From Deltaproteobacteria bacterium (GTDB taxonomy: Bacteria; Desulfobacterota; Anaeroferrophillalia; Anaeroferrophillales; Tharpellaceae): a stretch of DNA of 8,134 bases. The position numbers and the translations under genes were made by a program. The notes below the pieces were generated by a model that had not been told where the DNA came from, ran no database searches, and saw only the letters and a program-made list of their open reading frames with translations. Position 1 is the stretch's first letter, and every line of letters starts with the position of its first letter. This document shows, piece after piece, positions 6,914-8,134 of this stretch. The stretch lies in NCBI GenBank assembly GCA_030633185.1, contig DAOVTG010000107.1, positions 1-8,134 on the forward strand. The letters are read 5' to 3'.

Positions 6914-6993
6914 GGGTCATTTCTTGACACTTGGCGGCCGTAAGGTTCGCGCAAAACTAAGGTATTAACCCGCCATTTGTCAAGATGTGACCC
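6914..6993. repeat. REP-like interrupted inverted repeat, 24-nt arms, between ahbD and the DUF456 gene
   Basis: Positions 6914-6937 and 6970-6993 are complementary at 20 of 24 positions. The shared core reads TGTCAAGA with flanking CCGCCA and TGACCC on the right arm. A 32-nt spacer (6938-6969) separates the arms. No T-tract follows either side, so it is not a standard terminator, although a folded transcript could still protect or attenuate the ahbD-DUF456 message. Both arms contain a TTGACA-like hexamer (6924-6929 on plus, and on minus in the right arm), but neither has a good -10 partner. It is unrelated in sequence to the element at 2037-2171. The remainder of the 153-bp gap holds no recognisable gene. 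Confidence 0.6.
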
Positions 6994-7036
6994 TGTTAAT
7001 GGGAGCGAAGCAAAGTTCGCCGCTATCCGCTGTAAC

Positions 7037-8134
7037 TTAACCTCTGCTTTTTGGTTCATAGACACAGTAGGGTTCTTCGGCCATGTAATTGCCGGTGGCC
7101 TCAAAGGCCCGGGCCCGGCAGCCGCCGCAGACTCTTTTGTATTCGCAGATCCCGCATTTCCCCTCAAGGGCGTCGTAATCCCGCAGGCGAGTAAACACTA
7201 AAGACTCCTCCCAGATTTTCTGAAAGTCGCTTTCGAGAACGTTGCCGGCCTTGGCTTCAAGGTAGCCGCAGGGTTGGACGTCACCGGTATGGGAGACAAA
7301 ACAGAAACCGATACCGCCCAGACAGCCACGGGTTACGGCATCAAGACCGTGGGTTTTAAAGGTGATTTTTTTGCCTTCAGCCTTGCTGCGTTGACGTAAG
7401 ATCCTCATGTAATGGGGGGCACAGGTTGCTTTGAGTTGCAAAGGAACTTTATCTCTCTGGTCATAAAACCAGTTTAAGGTTCTCTCATATTCTTCGGCTG
7501 GGATCTCTTGATCTTCAAGCTCTTTACCGCGACCGGTGGGAACCAGTAGAAAGATGTGGTGCGCGACGGCACCCAGTTTGACCGTCAGATCGAGGATCGC
7601 CGGGATCTCGGTAATGTTGAGTTTGGTAATAGTTGTGTTGACCTGGAACTCAAGACCGCCATCGCGGGCATAGTCCAAAGCTCTCAGAGAATTGGCGAAT
7701 GAGCCCTTGACTTTACGGAAGTTATCATGGGTCTCGGCATTAGCCCCATCGAGGCTGACGCTTATCCGTTGAATGCCGCTGTCGATCATGCGTTTGATAC
7801 TCTCCTGGTCGACAAGGGTGCCGTTGGTCGCCAAAACCATGCGTAACCCCAGTTTGGTGCCGTAGGCAGCTAATTCATAGATATCATCTCGCAGCATTGG
7901 TTCGCCGCCGGTCAGGATGATGACCGGTTTGCTGAAAGAGGCTACGTTATCCATAAAAGAGAAGGCTTTTTGGGTGTCCAATTCACCCGGGTAGGGGCCC
8001 TTTTCAGCTGCGGCCCGACAGTGAATACAGGAGAGGTTGCAGCTTCTAGTGGTTTCCCAGGCGATCATACGTAACTCCGGGATCTCTTTCTCGCCGGGGT
8101 GTTTGGGGCTCTTTTTTTCAGTTTCAGGGTGCAT
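7037..8134 (-). CDS. ahbD: AhbD, radical SAM/SPASM heme b synthase (Fe-coproporphyrin III decarboxylase)
   Basis: AhbD catalyses the last step of the siroheme-dependent heme pathway, oxidative decarboxylation of two propionates of Fe-coproporphyrin III to the vinyl groups of heme b. The radical SAM cluster motif CNLSCIHC gives C32, C36 and C39, followed by the SAM-binding GGEP at 76-79 and an SLDG strand near 127-130. The C-terminal SPASM-type region holds C271, C278, C289, C327, C330, C336, C339 and C357, which can supply auxiliary 4Fe-4S cluster ligands. Stretches such as LKATCAPHY (234-242), VTRGCLGG (267-274) and GKCGICEYKRVCGGCRARA (325-343) match AhbD as I remember it from Desulfovibrio. 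They set it apart from AhbC/NirJ, which have a different N-terminus. At 365 aa it is near full family length. The assigned ATG is the last codon of the window, so its ribosome-binding site is unseen and a slightly longer N-terminus is possible. No other ahb gene is visible. Confidence 0.88.
   Translation of the reverse strand: MHPETEKKSPKHPGEKEIPELRMIAWETTRSCNLSCIHCRAAAEKGPYPGELDTQKAFSFMDNVASFSKPVIILTGGEPMLRDDIYELAAYGTKLGLRMVLATNGTLVDQESIKRMIDSGIQRISVSLDGANAETHDNFRKVKGSFANSLRALDYARDGGLEFQVNTTITKLNITEIPAILDLTVKLGAVAHHIFLLVPTGRGKELEDQEIPAEEYERTLNWFYDQRDKVPLQLKATCAPHYMRILRQRSKAEGKKITFKTHGLDAVTRGCLGGIGFCFVSHTGDVQPCGYLEAKAGNVLESDFQKIWEESLVFTRLRDYDALEGKCGICEYKRVCGGCRARAFEATGNYMAEEPYCVYEPKSRG

Noticed and set aside
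6914..6993. Rho-independent terminator for ahbD
   Set aside because: The arms are separated by 32 nt, the stem has four mismatches, and no T-tract follows on the minus strand.
6865..7167. 100-codon minus-strand frame spanning the gap between ahbD and the DUF456 gene
   Set aside because: It overlaps both real genes in a different frame, and its middle is a translation of the inverted repeat. No family resemblance is visible.
7037..8134. Assignment as AhbC/NirJ or a peptide-modifying SPASM enzyme
   Set aside because: The N-terminal layout and the VTRGCLGG and GKCGICEYKRVCGGCRARA stretches fit AhbD better, and no precursor-peptide gene is visible nearby. The call rests on memory of family sequences and was not confirmed by a search.

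Overview
The window most likely comes from an anaerobic bacterium of the Desulfobacterota (former Deltaproteobacteria). This is inferred from two things. One is a ferredoxin-type 2-oxoacid oxidoreductase operon in the order small ferredoxin, alpha, beta. The other is AhbD, the last enzyme of the siroheme-dependent heme pathway known from sulfate reducers and archaea. No rRNA or other taxonomic marker is present, so the assignment is tentative.

Layout. Positions 1-2010 (minus strand) hold a tightly coupled operon, korD-korA-korB. The genes overlap by 1 nt and 4 nt, and korB runs off the left edge of the window. Positions 2011-2356 are a divergent intergenic region. It carries a compact MITE/REP-like element of about 135 bp with nested inverted repeats (2037-2171), a perfect 14-bp palindrome abutting it, and an imperfect hairpin. 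Positions 2357-6363 (plus strand) hold a two-gene unit: a secreted ABC-type substrate-binding protein, then, with a 4-nt overlap, a 994-residue membrane hybrid histidine kinase (extracytoplasmic sensor, HAMP, two PAS, HisKA/HATPase, receiver). Positions 6377-6883 (minus) encode a DUF456-family membrane protein that converges on the kinase gene with only 13 nt between them. Positions 6884-7036 are a short intergenic gap with a second, unrelated 24-nt inverted repeat. Positions 7037-8134 (minus) encode AhbD, whose assigned start codon is the last three bases of the window.

How the genes work together. The Kor complex couples oxidative decarboxylation of a 2-oxoacid (or its reductive reverse) to ferredoxin, which fits anaerobic carbon metabolism. 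AhbD would supply heme b, for example for cytochromes. The binding protein and kinase look like a dedicated periplasmic sensing pair: the binding protein has no permease or ATPase gene beside it, and the arrangement resembles LuxP-LuxQ. This pair is the most interesting item. Its ligand and its output regulator cannot be read from the window. I found no tRNA, rRNA, CRISPR array, intact transposase gene or convincing rho-independent terminator.
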